Origin: Zygnema cylindricum
Taxonomy: Eukaryota > Streptophyta > Zygnematophyceae > Zygnematales > Zygnemataceae
NCBI GenBank assembly: GCA_037447655.1
Contig: JBBHKE010002999.1
Coordinates: forward strand, 124,001-188,000
DNA length: 64,000 nt
Direction of reading: 5' to 3'
Shown here: positions 62,093-64,000 of the stretch, one piece after another
Layout of the letters: the number at the start of each line of letters is the position of its first letter
Numbering within the stretch: position 1 is the first letter of the stretch
The notes under the pieces: model-generated
Databases searched by the model: none
The model's input: only the letters and a program-made list of their open reading frames with translations
What the model was told of the DNA's origin: nothing
Position numbers and translations under genes: made by a program

Positions 62093-64000
62093 TGTTATGG
62101 GTCCAACCTCTAGAGTACCCATCTTCAATGGAGCAGGCTTCATCTATTGGGAAAGTATGATGACAAGAGCTCTATGTGAGAAACGGTTTTGGGGAATAGT
62201 AAATGGACGGGTGAGGCGTCCATCAAGTCTTGGGATCCCTCGAGGGTTTACAGGAGGTAGATTCACTAGAGATGCAGATCCATCTTCAACGGAGGAGACA
62301 AAGGAAAGGGAGGTGGTGGAAAAATGAAAGGAGAAGGAGACCGCACACCAATAACAACCGGTTCGGCATTCATGTCACCTATTTCGAGAAACGAGGAGAA
62401 TGATATCGGTCCTGGAACTACAACAATATGGCGGTTAAGCACTTCATCCTCCGCCATCTTACTTAAGGGCTTGCATCTCCTCATTTGCAGGTAGAGAGGG
62501 CATCCAATCTTTGGGTGGCTCTCATAGAGATGTATTTAAGTGGTACGATTCAGCAACAACAGTTGGCTGATCAGAAAACTAAAAAGTATGTATACAAAAA
62601 GGGGAAGATGTTGGATTGTTGCAATGAGCTTGCTACACTTTTCATGGAACTAGAGAGTGCTAGAAAAGTATTTAGTGAAAAGGAAAGGTTAATTGTTTAC
62701 TGATGAAGTTACCCAATGAGTTCGAGAACATAGTCAACCGTGTGCAGGACTTGGCGAACTCAAGGTGGATTTGGAATTCAGTGGTAAAGATGATTGTCGT
62801 TCGGGAAAATACGATTGAGATCCGAAAGGGAGGAAAGGGTGAGCAAGCCTTGGCAGCTAAGACCGATTGGAGGAACAATGATTCCAGGAAACAGGTTGGA
62901 AATTATTGAGGGGGGGGGCAAAAAAATAAGACCGAGGAGTTAGGACCAAGGACTCCAAAAGGTTTGTGCCATTTTTGTAAGAAACTAGCGCACTATATGG
63001 CTGAGTGCACTAAGTTAACCAAGCTATAGTTAAAGGAGGGGCAAACCGATGGGCCCTCGAGAGGAAAGAAAAAGGCCCTTGTGACACAGGTATATGAGGC
63101 GGAATCCGAGGACGAGGACGATGAGCTTCTATTCGATGAGGAGTTGGAAGCTAAAAACGAGGTCAAAATTCCACAAAAGCAGAAATGTGCTTTCGGTGGA
63201 TTGAGAGGTGAAGCAGGATGGATTGTAGACTCAGGTGCATCCATGCACATGTGTAAATATAAACACCTATTCACTAAGATAAGAAAGATTCCCACCTTAG
63301 AGATAGAGTACGGGGATGGGAGGATAGTCATTACTACTGTTGTAGGATCGATAGATCTAAAAGTGTTAGTAGAGGGAAAGACATCTATAGTTACATTCTC
63401 CAAAGTATTATTTATTCCGGATCTGAACAAAAACCTCATCTCTACGTATGTATTAGATGATAAGGGTTTTGATACTAGCACTAGGAAAGGAGTCTTTACT
63501 GCTAGTTTTGAGGAGGAAGTTTAGTTTACTCCTGAAAAAGGTACCCAAAGGATGTTTAGGCTGATTTTAAGCAATGAAAAGAATAAACTTTATTATGCTG
63601 GTGTTCATGATATAATGATGTGACATAAGAGGCTTGGGCATGTGAATCTAGATAAGTTAAGAGAGATGAAAAAGATGGGAGTAGTGGAAGAGATTCAATT
63701 CGGTGAGAGTGAGAATCTAAGTGATTGTAGTGGATGTGCTTAAGGTAAAGCACACAGGTTACCCTTCCCAAAAACTTCCACCTATAAGGGAGAAAGATTT
63801 TAGACATAGTACACACAGATATTTGGGGGCCAACCAGAGTGCCATCACCGGGGGGGAAGAGATTTATGATGACTATCACCAATAATTGGTCTCAATATTC
63901 CAAGGTGTATTTAAAAAAAAATAAGCCAGAGGCTCAGGAATGTTTTAAACAATATAAAGCATGGAGTGAAAAACTCCATGAAACCTCAATCAAGAGAGTA
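62093..64000 (+). pseudogene. gag-protease-integrase of element A3 (broken)
   Basis: From the PBS AUG at 62097: MGPTSRVPIFNGAGFIYWE. After shifts comes IQQQQLADQKTKKYVYKKG near 62550. The knuckle CHFCKKLAHYMAEC is near 62970 (a Gly replaced by Ala). Protease WIVDSGASMHMC is near 63218. The frame stops at 63522-63524, then integrase-type CSGCA and PFPK lie near 63730-63770 with stops. At least six breaks. Confidence 0.85.

Larger units (their letters stand above)
61060..64000 (+). mobile_element. Ty1/copia element A3, 5' part (runs off right edge)
   Basis: Plus-strand relative of element A with 5' LTR 61060-62092, PBS, gag, protease and the start of integrase. Numerous stops and shifts are present. 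Inserted into repeat E. Confidence 0.88.

Overview
The window is eukaryotic nuclear DNA dominated by Ty1/copia LTR retrotransposons. Many are nested and most carry target-site duplications that can be read directly. I support one host gene, a multi-exon gene at 31123-37082 (+) whose spliced product has a CG-1 (CAMTA-type) DNA-binding domain. Canonical GT-AG introns, a primer-binding site matching a plant-like initiator tRNA (TGGTATCGGAGCC), a CG-1 gene and degenerate TTTAGGG-like motifs point to the green lineage, perhaps a streptophyte alga. This is inference; the species cannot be fixed from sequence alone.

Layout. 1-1608: 5' end of a minus-strand Copia element (A0), inserted in an older plus-strand element whose RNase H end and 3' LTR run to 3035. 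3641-10335: a TA-rich microsatellite split by a minus-strand element (B, 4138-10142, TSD TATAT). 10336-12478: an unrelated LTR-like repeat (E). 12479-26612: an old minus-strand element (A2, TSD GTTTG) that received a plus-strand solo LTR (15109-16345) and a young element (A, 18124-24560, TSD CTCCG, LTRs about 99% identical). 26613-31122: non-coding, with dispersed repeats and a duplicated block upstream of the host gene. 31123-37082: the CG-1 gene. 37083-40496: repeats and minisatellites. 40497-46394: an LTR element (G) with little Copia coding left and unrecognised cargo. 46395-60395: a GGGAGA-type purine satellite interrupted by element D (46613-51774, TSD AGAGG), element C (52380-58579, TSD GAGGG) and a 515-bp TRIM (59165-59679, TSD AAAAA); another E-type LTR starts at its right edge. 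61060-64000: a further plus-strand element (A3) that runs off the window.

Three observations stand out. First, the Copia elements appear to prime reverse transcription from the anticodon arm of initiator tRNA-Met (PBS core GTTATGGGCCCA). That PBS lies inside the gag reading frame, its AUG is the complement of the CAU anticodon, and the gag start codon lies in the LTR. Second, the TRIM carries a 71-nt tRNA-like cloverleaf in each 229-bp LTR, with only 57 bp between the LTRs. Third, the CG-1 protein lacks any visible TIG, ankyrin or IQ region expected of a CAMTA.
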